In this document: positions 22,520-35,517 of the stretch, one piece after another
How the letters are laid out: every line of letters begins with the position of its first letter
How positions within the stretch are numbered: position 1 is the first letter of the stretch
Source: Sipunculus nudus
Lineage: Eukaryota > Annelida > Sipuncula > Golfingiida > Sipunculidae
Direction of reading: 5' to 3'
Length of the DNA stretch: 64,000 bases
Assembly (NCBI GenBank): GCA_026874595.1
Contig: CM049308.1
Span: 75,127,124-75,191,123, forward strand
The notes under the pieces: model-generated
Seen by the model: the letters and a program-made list of their open reading frames with translations, nothing else
What the model was told of the DNA's origin: nothing
The model's database searches: none
Translations under genes and position numbers: made by a program

Positions 22520-24240
22520 CAATATAATTAACTAACCTTAATTTAGATTGTTTTACGAAAATTTTTATATATTGAGCAGCAGGGTAAATTGTAGGCTTAT
22601 CTCTGTTGTATGCACGGAGTGAGTTCTGGTCGGAATTCAGAATAAAGGGGCAAAGCTGACAGAAAGTAATGTGGGTCTGCAAAGATTTTGTATTATCTGA
22701 CACACATTAATTAACCGGGTATAGAAGAGGAAAGAAATCGGATATAATTGATAAATTCTCGTAATGTCTTTCGAGTTATCGGTTGATTGATTTTTTTATC
22801 CCATTATAACATATAACACCATTATTGGAAGAATATATTCTAGCCTAGAGTAAATAATTTAACATGATTTAAGTTTCAAATTTGAGAGCTGGGTAAAGGA
22901 AATAATTTCTCATTTATTTACCTGCTGCTGGCGATATTTCATAATTAATGTTACAATAACCGTGCCTTAACAAAAGATAGCGGTATATAGCACAGAGTGC
23001 GTGTAGTCCTGATGTAAAAAAATGATTTTGGCCGTCAGTTTTAGTTCACGGTAAAAGCCGGGCACAACTCCCAACCGGTAGGGTATTCGTGCACATGCAA
23101 ATGTGAATGTGTACTGATAATTGCTTAATTTAAATTCCAAACTTGAGATAGCGTATATCTTCTGAAAGATGGACAGGGGCACTGTCATGGTATACAAGTG
23201 TTATAACATTAAACTTTTGATGGAGAGAAGATTTATCTTTCTTTTGGGAAATCGGTATTGACAGACCAAGGAAAGGATACAAACTGTTGTACACTACTGT
23301 TTGAAAAAAAAAAAAATATATAAAATAATTAAATATCGTTTTATAATAATCTCCGCTGTCTAACAGGTTTTTATATACTTCAAAGTTATATATTTTCTAC
23401 GCACCTTTTTGAAGAATCAATATTTCTTTAGATTAGAATATTTATTTCTGTAAAGAGTTAAACAGAGCGATATAGAAAGATTATATTTGAAATTATTTTT
23501 AAAAATGCTGAGTGTGGAATACCCTTCATCTTTAAAAAAAATATCTATAAATTAATTGTGGTCAACTTGCTCCAGTTAAGATCCCTATCTTTCCTGAAAG
23601 TTTCCTCTATCTGTTTCAAGAATTTCGAGTTGTTATCACTTTGAAAACGGATTTTTTTTTAAAACAATTTATTCCAACAAGCAATAAACGTGATACACTC
23701 GGAACGTTCATGAATTGTTCCTTTTTTTCTCATGTGTATGCGTACTGCGAATTACGTCATCGAAACGTGTGAGGAAAACACAAACCTGATTTACGGAAAA
23801 CACAAACCCGGATTACGGTTTCGGAACCAACGGAATAATGACTTTGTACAATTATCAAACACAATACATAATATCTCCTCCGTTCCAAAAATTGAAATAC
23901 TATGACTGTAAAAAATGAAACTTTTACGTTTCAGAGTCAGGAACCTACATAATCAAGATAAAACACTTCTGGGAAAAATTCTGTAGATAATTACAGCAAC
24001 TAATCTTAAATTACTACAATAATTACGATTAGTTATTCCTGTAACCTGTTATGGTATTCAAAGCTGTTTGAGTATGAATGATACGTAGAAAAAACTAGAT
24101 CCACATTAAGGCATGCAATCCGGTTAGCACTTAAAATTTTCCTGAATTAGGTATTATGCAATTTCAATGAAACTCAACCATGTGCATAATATGTATGTAT
24201 GAATGGAATGCGAAAATATTATTAACTCAGTGTTGTTAGG
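22520..24240. other. Unassigned AT-rich sequence, left arm
   Basis: No recognisable gene or repeat family. A short frame at 22967-23197 (minus) has no recognisable features. Confidence 0.5.
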
Positions 24241-24390
24241 TTCAGATTCTAGGGTTGGGTATCGGTCATGCTATTCAGGTACAATACACATTGCGGTACA
24301 CAGAAAACGGTATATGATACGTATTGACGATACGCTTCCGTTTTTTGTGTATTATTTCCTTATTAAAAACTATGAATAAAAGTTTTCTTA

Positions 24391-24391
24391 A

Positions 24392-24446
<55 letters not shown>
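24391..24446. repeat. (CA)n-(TA)n compound microsatellite
   Basis: CA repeats followed by TA repeats. The mirror run (47400-47460) is TA-rich with a shorter GT part, so repeat lengths differ between the arms. Confidence 0.95.
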
Positions 24447-24449
<3 letters not shown>

Positions 24450-24789
24450 CGAAGAAAAATAATTGAGGGGAAAATCCTGGGCCGATTCGGGAGTCGAACC
24501 CAGGTCGGTGGCGCACAAGTCCGGCGTACCAATCGCTTCGTTAGAAAAGCAAGCTGCACTAGCGAGACAGTTCGGTCCGCTTTTATGTCACCTCGTAACA
24601 CACCCCCTCTTAAGAGCGTTCTGCTATCAGAACAAGACTTATTATCCCAGAAGTCACACTTTGGTGAGCCTATTCCCTGGGCGACAAAGTTTGAAGTCAC
24701 GTTGGACGATCCCCAATTTTGTTTCGAAGACAAATTGTTCAGGGGAAAATATCGGGCCGATCCCGGATTCGAACCCATGTCGGTGGATA
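24447..24789 (-). mobile_element. Tiny LTR-like element (TRIM-like), copy 2
   Basis: Same layout as copy 1 but on the minus strand: a complete LTR at 24447-24600, about 120 bp of internal sequence, and a truncated other LTR at 24720-24788. The primer-site equivalent is TGGGGATCGTCC (minus, 24704-24715). B-box GGTTCGACTCC and A-box-like TAACGAAGCG are on the minus strand. Its truncated LTR begins at almost the same point as in copy 1, which is unexpected for random truncation. Confidence 0.6.
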
Positions 24790-24899
24790 TATATATATAT
24801 ACAGTTTCGTGATGACAATTCCGTATTTTCTGTTCGCTTGTTAGACGGGCCAAATCTTGGTGGCGCCATTACCTCCGAGCTCCCTAATGGCTAAAGTGT

Positions 24900-26550
24900 T
24901 CGCCTTGGGGCTGGTAGTCACTTAATTTCAAATTACCATCCAACTTTTTCGTTTTAAAAACCATTCCTTTATCCCTAACCGCATATAACGAGTAGACTGT
25001 TGGGTTTTTAAAAACTCGATCTTGTTTACAGTTACTCCGACCCCTTCCCCATTATGTTAGCATTTTATGGGGAGGAAAGGTTATATTTTATGCAATGTAA
25101 CTTTATATTTTTCTTATGCTTTTCGGAATGTGAATCTCTTCATCGCATTTCCCCTCGTAATTTGGTTATTAATTTTCCTCCAAACGTTTTGAGTACTGAT
25201 TTCATCTGTCGCCATACAGGCAGTTCAAAATATGCTGGTAAATATGGACCTCAAGAAATTCACGCACCAATTAGAGGTAAATAATGGATTTAAAGTGAAA
25301 TGCACGTCCCTCTGAGATCGCAAATTGATTGTTAAAACATGCAATGCAAATTTGAATGGTAGCTACATGTAAAATAGAAGACATCAACAATAACGAGGAT
25401 CGATGGTAATATATTAAAAAAATCATTGCTCGTACGCGTCAAATTGTCTAGGAAGCACCGACAAGTGTACATACATTCCTCACACGTTCATCACACGACA
25501 ATACATGTGATCTGATTCACGTCTTAAAGGCAAACATATAAAATATAAAATAGCATTAGCATATATAAATATCATTATAGATCACGTCAGGGACGTATCT
25601 ATATTTATTAGCAGCATTGTGTTTGCTCGACACGACGGTACAACATGCATTGCTATATCGGTAACCGTATCGATATGTATCGATATATTGAAGCAGCCCT
25701 AGTTATAACACGTAAGATTAATTCGTTCATGTATATTATGCTTGAAAGAAAGTGGCTACCGATATTAATATATTCTTTTATATTTTTTTCACAGGTGAAA
25801 GTCATTTTTGAAGTAAAGTTTAGGAGCCTTGAGAAATTATCTAATATCGTAAAAGTCGGGGAACTGAGCAGTTATCTTACGTCATTAAACTACCAAAGTT
25901 TTATTTACGTTGGCGTTCGAGGAAAATAAACAGAAAATTTGTCTTTGAAAATAGCCGAGATATTCACATGGTACCTTCCTGTCACGATGAGTTCTTCGTG
26001 AGTCTCCGATATTGATAAACTCCTAGGTTTGCATATAAGAGAATTATAAGATTTCCAAGGGACGCTAAACCGGTAATCACATCGAATAAAATTTGGGAGA
26101 TAATAACATACATTTTCAACATATGTAATACCACGGATAAATATTTAACAGAATGATTTTAAGGTATGTAGGCTTAAGTGCAGGAACATGGAAAAGTTTT
26201 CAACTTTTGGCTTTCTGATTATTGTTTACATGAATGAATACTGAAAGTCGTGTTATACTTTCCTTTCCTTTAAATACATCTATATGTCAACGAAGTAAAA
26301 AATGGAATACCAAACTAATGAAATGCTATATAAGGGAAACTGTCGTATAATTTTGAATGGGTGCTCATTTTTAATTAATGTTATATATTGTCTGTCAGAA
26401 AAGTCTATGGCTAAAGTTACAGTGTTGAAAAAAATGGACAGAACATAAATATTTCAGGATTCATAGGAGACCTGCCCAGGAACCCCTGGATTTCACAATA
26501 GAGGGTTCCACGGAAAATGGATACAATTTGTCTGTCTGGGTGCTCAAAAT
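24900..26550. other. Unassigned region, left arm
   Basis: No gene recognised. A frame at 25054-25284 and another at 25645-25929 (plus) are open but unrecognised. 'agcagccctag' near 25700 and 'ctagggttgggtatcgg' near 24249 resemble ends of hAT-type elements, but no matching target duplication was found. Confidence 0.4.
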
Positions 26551-26559
26551 CATGTTTCT

Positions 26560-27720
26560 GATTCATAGCTAGCCGAGTATAGGTCACCACGATCCAAATT
26601 CAGGTTTCCAAGGAGAATTGTCAAGGATTTCCCTGAATGTCATTTTAGAAGAGTCTAGGGCTGATGGAAACAATTTGTTCCTTGTCTGTCTAGGTGCCAA
26701 AAAAACCATTTTTCAGCCAATAGGTCACACAATATAGGTCACCATGACGTAATTTCGGGTTTCCAAGGAAACTTTACTAGGACCTCCCTGAAATTTATGT
26801 TAAAAGATTCTAGGCCTATTGGAAACAATTTGAGCCCTGTCTGACTCTCTGGGTGTATATATGACATATTTTCTGATAGGTTGTAGAAATATAGGTCATG
26901 GCGACCTATTTTCAGTTTTCCAAGGACATTTGCCAAGGACGTCTCAGAATGTTACATTAAAAGATTCTAGGCCGAACAGATAAAATGTGTGCCCTGATTT
27001 ACTTCCTAGGTGCCTATATGACTTCTTTTCCTGAAGGTCGCAAAATTAGGTCATTGTGACCTAATTTCAATTTTCCACACACATTTGCCAAAGGACGTCT
27101 CAGAATGTAAGATTCTAGGCCTAACAAATACAATGTGTGCCCTGCCTGACTTTCTGGGTGCTCTAAATCCTCATTTCGACCTGTAGGTCACAAAATGTAG
27201 GTCAACATGACCTAACTTCAGGTTTCAAGGGAGACTTGCCTAGGACCTCTCTAAATGTCACGTACGTTGGAGGATTCTAGGCCTTATCGAATCAGCTTGT
27301 GCCCCGTCTGACTGTCTGAATGCTAAAAAAATTTTTTCGGCCCGTAGATCATAAAATATAGGTCACCATGACCTAATTGTAAGTTTCCAAAGAGATTTGC
27401 CTAGAAAATCCTAGGGTATTGTGTTTGAAGATTTTAGGCCTCAGAAAATTTGTCCCCATCGGACATTCAAGGTGCTCATATTACTTCTTTTCCCTATAGA
27501 TCGCAGAATACAGGTCATAGTGATCTGGTTTCAGGTTTCATTAATTTTGCTTTGGATCTCCTAAAATGGCAGGTTAGACGTTTCTAGGCCTAATGGATAC
27601 AATTTGTGCCATGTCTGACTGTCTTGGTGTTCAAAATCTTGTTTTCGGCCCAAAGTCACAAAATAACCATGACCTAATTTCGGATTTCCAAGGAGATTTG
27701 CCCAGGATCTCTCGGGATTT
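26560..27720. repeat. ~150-159 bp tandem satellite with AGGTCAnnnTGACCT palindromes
   Basis: About eight diverged units. Each holds a palindrome of the oestrogen-response-element form: perfect at 27048-27062, 27199-27213 and 27360-27374; one mismatch at 26736-26750 and 26893-26907; degenerate at 26581, 27512 and about 27663. The rest of the unit carries 'ttccaaggagatttgcc', 'gattctaggcct' and 'gccctgtctgactgtctgggtgc'. Spacing is 149-159 bp. No coding capacity; the binding role is only inferred. Confidence 0.8.
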
Positions 27721-27949
27721 TTTTCAGCATAAACTTTTTAATGTGAAGCTCAATTATATATATTGATTAATGTCTTGATCAATACATATTTAAATTAATA
27801 AAGCTATATATATGATTTTTTATTCATGCTAGAAGGAATTCAATCATTTCTTTCGCGTATCCTATTAATGAGATATTTCGTAAGGAATTATTTATTTTAT
27901 CATTATGCGATATAAAATATTAAGGATAACTGACCTACCTAAAACAATA

Positions 27950-30130
27950 CGTAAATCGTTTTGCAATATAAATTATTAATAAATATTGTCAACCATACCT
28001 CTCTTGTCAAGGCCAACAGGTACAAGGTGCATGATGTCTCCTGCTCTGTACCTGTGTCATAACTAAAAACACGACTATTTCTAATTCCTTCTAATAATGT
28101 TGCGCCGCATGATTCCAAATAAACCATTGTTCCCATGTTGCTGCAAAACACAAATTATATTTATATATATTATTTAATAAAAGGCAGAAACATTTTCCAT
28201 GGTGTAAAATTAATGTTAAAGGGTCAGTGAGCTGACACGTATACAATTCTTAGTTCATAGAGCAAAGCATAGTACATTTATTACGTAATTTAAACAGTTC
28301 AAAATAAATATTTAGCTGATTGATAAAGTGGATGAACAAGGACGAGGCTTCTCGATGCAAGGTTCAGTGTCTATCCTGCGATCTTAACAGTCCATTCTAC
28401 AATATATATAACATCGATTTTTTTTCACAAGCACGCCCATACCACAAGTGACGCTGCATTGTCGAACGCTAGTACATTCTCTCCAATCAGCTTGAATAAA
28501 GACACAACATTGATCCCTTCTTAAAACGGAATTACGTAATCCTTTCCATAAACATCAATTTGGAAACAAAATAGCCTTACTGATGGGTACATGACTTAAT
28601 ACGAATCCATAAAGTAAATAATATTCCATTTATAAATACTCATTCCTTTCGGGTTCATTACCGTTGTATTCCATTGACATTAATTATTCTCGAGAAAAAG
28701 TCTTCTGCTAATAAAGAATTAATATGTACTCATGTGATTTAAAAATATGTAAACGAAACGGCAGGTCATTAAAATATGGAATTATAAGTCACCATTTTGA
28801 TGAAATAATCATAGCTTGACAGGGGGTTCAGCAACTCTCCTCTGGTCTTAACATTTCTTCCGTCCATGGATTACAGTGGATTACAGTGACGATTTCTCAC
28901 TGGAACCCCTCCTCCACAGAAAGCAGTACACACTCACCGATGGGACAACTGCTCCAAGGCAGCAGGAACTTAAAATGATAAAAAACGCTTGGCTTTTCAA
29001 GTTTTAATTTGCTTATAATAATGTTATAATTCCAATCATATGTACAATCACCGACTACCACAATTATATCAATCTGTAAAATTTTATTACCATATTTACT
29101 TTTATAGCGTAATATTCTCCTATGTGCAGCTTAGGTAATTGGGTGGCAAATATACTGGTAAATGAACAATACCTCCACAGGGTCCCATAATACAGCTCAA
29201 ATTGTCTTGATTCTGACCTGGGCAATCAAGTATCTTTGTGGTACCGGCTATACACGTTCGGTTCCTTACCATTTGACCGGTGCCACATGATACGCTGCAA
29301 CTTCCCCATGGTTACCACTGTCCGTTGGGCTATTGAAAACAACATTGTAAAAATTTTTAAGGAAAACAAATATGATTATGTAATTCTGTGAATGCATGTT
29401 ATATGCTAAACATTAGGCGCTAGATCTTTCGGGGTAAAGTGTATATTCGGGGTAAACTGGTATTTGTTTTGAGCAAGCCTACAACAATGATAAGTCATAT
29501 CGATTATGTAAAGAAAAGTAATGTTTTATTTTTAAATACCTATTAATCAGTGTCCTTGAAAATATTGGCAAATTCAAATAATATTTTCCCGCATCAACTT
29601 TCTAATGTCATGCTTGTTGACATATTGAAAATACCTGGACAAGGGCAAGAGCTGCATGTCTCATTTTCATGTCCGTTTCCGACACACAATTCACTTTTGT
29701 ATGAACCAAGATTCCGACTGAACATTTAACGCTGCATAGTTCCCAGGATAACCAGTGCCCCCATGTTGCTGGAACAAAACATAGAAACAAAATAGAAATA
29801 TACCCTTAAACATTTTCTTTGGTGTATAAATATAATGCTAAAGGATCAATAAACTGACACATATACAATTCTTACTCCATATAGCTAAGCATGTTACATT
29901 TATTAAGGAAGTTCGATCATTTTTTATCTTTCTAATGTCAAGCTCATTGAAATATCGAAAATACCTGGACAAGGGCGATAGCTGTATGTCTCATTTTCAT
30001 GTCTGTTTCCGACACACAATTCACTTTTGTATGAACCAAGGTTACATACGCGATTTCTCACACGAATTCCTCCTCCACAGGATACACTGCATTTGCCCCC
30101 AACTTGCCCATTCTCCCCAGCTTGCCTGAT
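27950..30130 (-). pseudogene. Thrombospondin type 1 repeat exons, degenerate
   Basis: Minus-strand exon-like blocks, each one diverged TSP1 repeat. Near 30000-30110: SWGEWASWG, a frameshift, then CSVSCGGGIRVRNRVC. Near 29640-29770: TWGHWLSWELCSVKCSVG, a frameshift, then CVGNGHENETCSSCPC. Near 29175-29330: NGQW, stop, PWGSCSVSCGTGQMVRNRTC. A further degraded one lies near 28870-28965; CSVTCGMGVLVKKNRC near 28380-28485; and a last one near 28000-28140. The WxxW and CSVTCG signatures of TSP1 are clear. TSP1 repeats are extracellular adhesion modules. The blocks lie downstream of the IgGFc-like exon on the same strand, so they were probably one secreted protein. All carry shifts or stops, also found in the mirror copy. 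Confidence 0.75.
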
Positions 30131-31320
30131 CTTAAATTATGGATCGTAGGTTTGATGAATATAATATATTGCAGTTTAAAAAAATAGTTAAGGTATATTT
30201 TATTAAAAGCGAACAAGGTTAATTTTATTTATTATGCTGGCTTAACTTGAGTGGAATGTTTATGTTTTATGTAGTCGTCATCTTCGGTGTGCTTGCAAAA
30301 TCATCTAGGGTGTTTAATATTATCGATTGATTCCAATACGGGGATTCCATATTGCGTACCGCTTGTCGATTTCATATATCGTCATTTTTCGATATTTTTA
30401 CACGCGTGACGGATACTGATGTTGTAGTATATCTGTTTCTTTTACCTATTGCAGACATCCAAATGGAATGGGTTAAGTAAAAGGCGGAGAATGAAATCTA
30501 CTTTGTCTATACACAATAGTTTGGCCGATTATTAGGAAAATTTCGGGTAGTCTCGGAAGAAAATATTATCAGAGATCCATCCCAAGGAATTTGAATTTTC
30601 ACTTGATAACTTATTGGTACAATAAAAAAGGGCAAAGATAAGAAAGAAATTCCCAAAAAATACGAGTAATTATCCATTATTATTTCTTCTTTACAACTTG
30701 CGTAACTGCTGAAGGATCAGCTGTCAGTATTGAACAACTATTTTGACCCAGAAAAACAGTTTTCGATTAGGTACATCACTGTGATTCAGTACACCATCTG
30801 CCTCTCCGTGTGAAACCACGGACCAAAGTGGCCCTTGCGGCCATTTTTATGTTCATGTTATCCTTAAGTTAAAGAAAAGGTGTTGAAGATGTCTCTTACA
30901 CGTTTCTCAGATTTCTATCAACAATATTTCCTGTGTTGAATATACTGATTCGCATGTACTTTCGTTCTGTCCAATATTTATAATGACGTATCAATATACA
31001 ATAAGCTGGAGACCCAGGGGTTTTATGTTCATTCTGTGAATTACTCGGCATGATGTTGGTGGATTAAGAAATAAAAAAGGGAATGTAAAAATACCATTCA
31101 TGCATTACCAGAGGACACTCTTCCATTGCACAAGTTTACATAGTGATCGATCCAAAAATGCGACAGAAAATGATGAAAGGGACATAGATTTACCAAAAGA
31201 CAAAATTTCAAGTTCAGTTTAACTTAGTTTACACTCATTTCATTCCCTTTACTGTCATTAATTGTTTACCTTGATATCAGAGCCAAATTATTGATATTAC
31301 ATGACATATCTTGAAAAAAA
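30131..31320. other. Unassigned sequence between pseudogene exons, left arm
   Basis: Probably intron or decayed exon sequence of the TSP1/IgGFc pseudogene. No clear domain-coding block was seen. Confidence 0.4.
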
Positions 31321-31810
31321 ACTACCATTACAGCCTGCAGAAAGTACGTCAACACATTTGGCGCCACCTGCAGGTCAAAATCAAATAACAGTCACATGCA
31401 TGATCAATATCCTGGTCAAATTTGGTGCTGAACGCTGCAGCAATGCCTAAGATATTTGGTAACAGACATTGTACATCGTGATTTCATACACAACAAATTA
31501 TGAAATTAACAAAATTTGAACTTTAATAAAGACGCCATATTGAAAATAGTTGACTGAATTTATACTCATTTTATTACCCTGCCTCTAAGGAACAGACTAT
31601 GACTAAAGTGTTAATACTTTCAGACCAATATTGGGAATCGAATGAAAGATCAGTTAAGCCTGCAGGAAATAGGTGAACACAGGTGACGCCACCGAAAGTT
31701 TATATTTGCTATTCATTAATGGTTAATAAGTCTGCAAAGTTTCGTGATGAAAGCAGCAGCGGCTGCTAAGATATTTTGTAACAGACGCCAGCAAAAACTT
31801 ATTTCCTATA
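31320..31810. repeat. Two diverged repeat units with GGCGCCACC cores
   Basis: A unit near 31321-31480 and a related one near 31650-31795 share 'cctgcagaaagt', a (G)GCGCCACC core and a 'gctgc..ctaagatatt' block. The first holds a CTCF-like match on the minus strand (31361-31374, reading CCTGCAGGTGGCGC). Confidence 0.6.
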
Positions 31811-32407
31811 TAGGTGGATAAAATGAAAAATACCATGATACAAATCGCGATATGCTACTGCGTATCACAATATAATACAATGGGAACATCGTGGACAGTG
31901 TTCTAATAACATCAGTTTAATACGATTCTTTGAACAAATTCTGGTTAAATTAAGGTTCTTTTGATATATTAATATTGGCGAAATCTCATGTATCCAAGAT
32001 TCATTGATATATTGATTATAATAAATTTTATTACTGTAAATTTGAAAGAAAACAAATACCGTTGGATATATCTTTGAGCAATAAATCAAATACTCTTCAA
32101 AATAGTACCAATTATATGCATAAAACATACAATATATCTAACTGCAGCAAAATAAGACAATAGAAAAAGATTTTGTTTATTTAAGTAATCAAGAAAGCAA
32201 ACGTTAGGAAATTTTTTTTCTTTGATTGAAACATTTTATTTTAGCCGAAAATTCAATATTGAGGTAAGATATAATGCTTAATCAAATATTCAAATATATT
32301 AAATATGGATTTACTCTAAAAAAATAGAATTAAAGCCATACTTTCTCTATTATCACAAAAATAGCTAATAATAAAATGAATTATAAATGCAATGAAATAA
32401 TACCCAC

Positions 32408-33737
32408 CGATGCTGCCGGCAGAATATCCATAAGCTGCAGCAGCATGATATGTTCCATGGCCATAGGCGTATGCAGCCACTTTGACCGTTGGATCAGGAT
32501 GGTCAACGAAATGCGTCCCGGGGGGAATGTTCTCCCATCTCTTAGCGCTGAAGCCTGAACTGACCGCTGTCCATGAACCTCTCATCACATGACTATCCAT
32601 CCTGACCCTGTCTTTGTGTCTTGTTGGTGCTATGATGCTGACGAAATGACGGTACCGGTACAATCCTGGCAGTCTCGGGGTCAGCCACACTAGCTTCTTG
32701 GCATATTGCGACACAGGCAAGACGCGCATCAAGAACGGGCCCCAATTGGAACTGTCTGCCCCGTGTCCTTTGTTGTACTGGTAGACAAAGCAATCCGCAA
32801 AACAGTTCAATGAATGGATGTTGTTCTGGCTGATCGAGATATCGTTGCCGTGTTGATTCGTGTATCGCGAACCATCTATTGTGACCGTGCCGCTGTTTTC
32901 AGGGAACAGCACCCTCACGATGTATCCTGTACTTTGTGCTCTTCCAGCAACTGGTGGCAGTATGTAATCACGGGCCAGGTACGACATCGGAGGGATGTTT
33001 TCAATCAGTCGGTCAGTCACTCTTACATTCCACGATTATACAAATGCTTAAACAACACCCGAGTACACAGCGATCGAAGCATTTGCTGTGACTCTTGTCC
33101 CAGTCAGGTCCTGCGGTGAGCTCACGCCATATGTGCCAAGGGCTTGCAGCGTGACCGACCTTGATGTTCCGTTTCGAAAGGCAAAATTTACACGGGTGTT
33201 TTCTCTCAAGGCTGCCACGATAATGTCTGAAGGGTAAGAACTGTACGGCGTGTAGGACGGTACGATGAACTGGCGAGAACTTTCCCCAACAGGGACGGCC
33301 AGGAAACCGAAAGGATTATTAGATCCGCCAGTAGCAACATGACCTCTTCACCACGAAGGGGTCTGAGGACTCCAGCAAGACGGCCTTCCGCCCCTGTCTG
33401 TTGTATGTTTTGAAGCAGAAAAATGATGCACTTAGCGCATGACGAAATCCTTGGGTTGTAACTCGAAGGATGTTTGTGCCTTGTATTTCCTCTGAAACGA
33501 TATTCAACAAGACTCATTACTTGATCGTATATGATAATCAATTAATGAAAATTTCTCTTGAAATTCATATTCTGTTTTAAGCATTAATTCTGAGAAACCT
33601 ACCGTGATGGGAATCAATGACACTGACACAGAGGTTGACAGTAAAATCTCAAATACGTCTCCTGAAAAATAATTATAGGTTGGTGGAAACACGGCCAGGT
33701 ACTGTCTCCCATCTGTAATGCCGCAATAATCAGACAT
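32408..33737 (-). pseudogene. IgGFc-binding-protein N-terminal-domain gene, disabled
   Basis: On the minus strand the first block (33604-33737) encodes MSDYCGITDGRQYLAVFPP, with donor GTAGGT. After an intron the second block runs to 32408 (donor GTGGGT): RVTTQGFRHALSASF, GRKAVLLESSDPFVV, a frameshift, then NPFGFLAVPVGESSRQFIVP, SDIIVAALRENTRVNF, GTRVTANASIVVYSGVV, two TAA stops, and from 33020 a 234-codon open frame with DRLIENIPPMSYLARDYILP and later SYRYRHF-type sequence. The order matches the IgGFc-binding N-terminal domain (Pfam IgGFc_binding), found in secreted mucin-like proteins. Stops and frameshifts are shared with the mirror copy, so the gene was dead before duplication, or these are consistent assembly errors. 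Residues 1-~200 of the open frame are domain; the last ~35 are read-through into intron. Confidence 0.75.
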
Positions 33738-33739
33738 GA

Positions 33740-34985
33740 TGTTACATGTACACTAAGCCTACCATTCACAATCAAAAGCTTCCCGTATATGATTATTCAT
33801 ATCTGTAATATTAACTTCACAAGTATTTAGCTAACATATACATGATAATCATCTGCTCCTACGATACTACAGCTCCTGATGGCACAACAAGATCAGTAAA
33901 TGAATCAATAACATTTAGTTTATTTATTTTTAATTTTTCCCGTCACATTACCCACCGAACCTCTTAGATACACTTCTAAAAACAGTTTGAGCATATGAAG
34001 ATTCTTTTTATGTATTACATTAATATTAGTAAGTATAAAGAGCTGTGTATACCAATAATATACAATAAAAATAAAATGCTGCATCATAACGTTCTGAATG
34101 TTTAAATTTTCAGTTGTAGATCTTTAAATTAACTTTTTTTTGCGTAAAAAAAAGGCATCTCACGCACATTTTTTTTTTTGTGACAAGCATAACGCAACAA
34201 ATGTCAATCTTATTACTTCAGATTATATTTACAAATAGGTGTATGGGTATATAAGGATTATTAATGTTCTTTTAGTCTCACTGACAAACTTCAAAGCTAA
34301 TAGTCTAAATATTGAAAATAAATATTGGAAATAACTCTTTCCAGCAGTGACTTGTCTCAAATTGGAATGCTACAAACAGTAAGATATATTGTTTAAAAAG
34401 TATATTCAACTTTTAAAAAAGTTAATTCTTCACAGAACCGTACAAAACTATTGGCATTGGGAGGAGGGTTTCTGCATTATATCCTACATCGGTAGCTGTT
34501 CATTTAAATTAAAATAATAATAAAAAAAAACTAGCGATATATTAATTTTAGCCGGCCGTAGAAACGCCGTTATTATAATCAATTTCAATTTGAATGAATT
34601 TAAGTTTAGGGTTTAAAGCTACGTTTACCGTGCATGCGTTATATGGTCAGCGGTTTGAGAAAAAGATTTTTTTTCGCTCCAGATATTTTATTATGAGGCG
34701 TTCACAGGGCCCGCTGTATGCAGTTTGCGGCATGAGACACGCTGTAAAATGGAATTCTCAGGGGAGAATTGGATCCGTATACCTTGCGCCCATGGGCTCT
34801 GGTTACCATATATGCATGAACTAGAGATGCAGCGTGACCTCGCAGGATTTGACATCATCCGGCCAATACAGAAGTGTTTTACTGCCCGCCAATTCAATGC
34901 TCCCATGCAATTTTATATCGCATTCCGCATATCGCGTTCAGCTGCCGCATTCCGCATATCGCATACCCCGCGACCGGTTAACGCA
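33740..34985. other. AT-rich intergenic sequence, left arm inner end
   Basis: Nothing recognised. It lies upstream of the IgGFc-like pseudogene and before the Harbinger left end. Confidence 0.5.
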
Positions 34986-35433
34986 GCTTAAGTCCCCTTT
35001 ACACAGGGCTGTGCGACCTTTGAGCAACCTAAAAATTAGCCAGGACGCTCAATGGTAGCCTAAAACCAGAAAATCCTGTTTCTGTGTAACTGCTCCAACG
35101 ATCCTCGTGCCTCCCTTGAACCACCAAAAATGTAAATTTTGGGCATTTTTCTGCGAGCGACCTGTGCGTTCACTGAGCCACCTGCTTGCCTCCTCTGTGC
35201 TTCCCTTGTGCAACCTACATCGATCAACGCGATTAAAAATTGCATAGGCGATCCCCGAGCAACGTTTGGGCAACCATGGAGTCTCCTCTCTGCCTCCTGC
35301 GTGCCTTCACTGACCATAGGCAACTAACGGCGATCACTGGCCTACCTCTCTGCCATGCTTCTGCCTCCTTGGCGACCATTGAGCATTGTTTGTGCGACCA
35401 TTAGCGACAGCTGGGCGACCTTGGGTACCTGGG

Positions 35434-35443
35434 TATATATATG
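35434..35443 (+). promoter_or_regulatory. TATA-like box of the central Harbinger transposase
   Basis: GGTATATATATG lies about 80 bp before the first ATG (35518) of the transposase frame, a plausible core promoter. The mirror copy is at about 36412-36421. Confidence 0.4.
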
Positions 35444-35517
35444 CCCTGATTCTTGCTATTTGCCATCAGTGTCGCCTAGTTGCCATACCGTGAACTTCTC
35501 CAAAATTAATATTTGGG

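Noticed and set aside
22223-22703. Overlapping 77- and 126-codon minus-strand frames repeated in the right arm
   Set aside because: They cross the tRNA-like LTR of the miniature element in shifted frames. Similar frames at 24463-24894 come from the same repeat.
24249-25705. Single 1.45 kb hAT-type element between 'ctagggttggg' and 'gcagccctag'
   Set aside because: The two ends are only loosely alike and the flanking 8-mers differ, so they cannot be shown to belong together.
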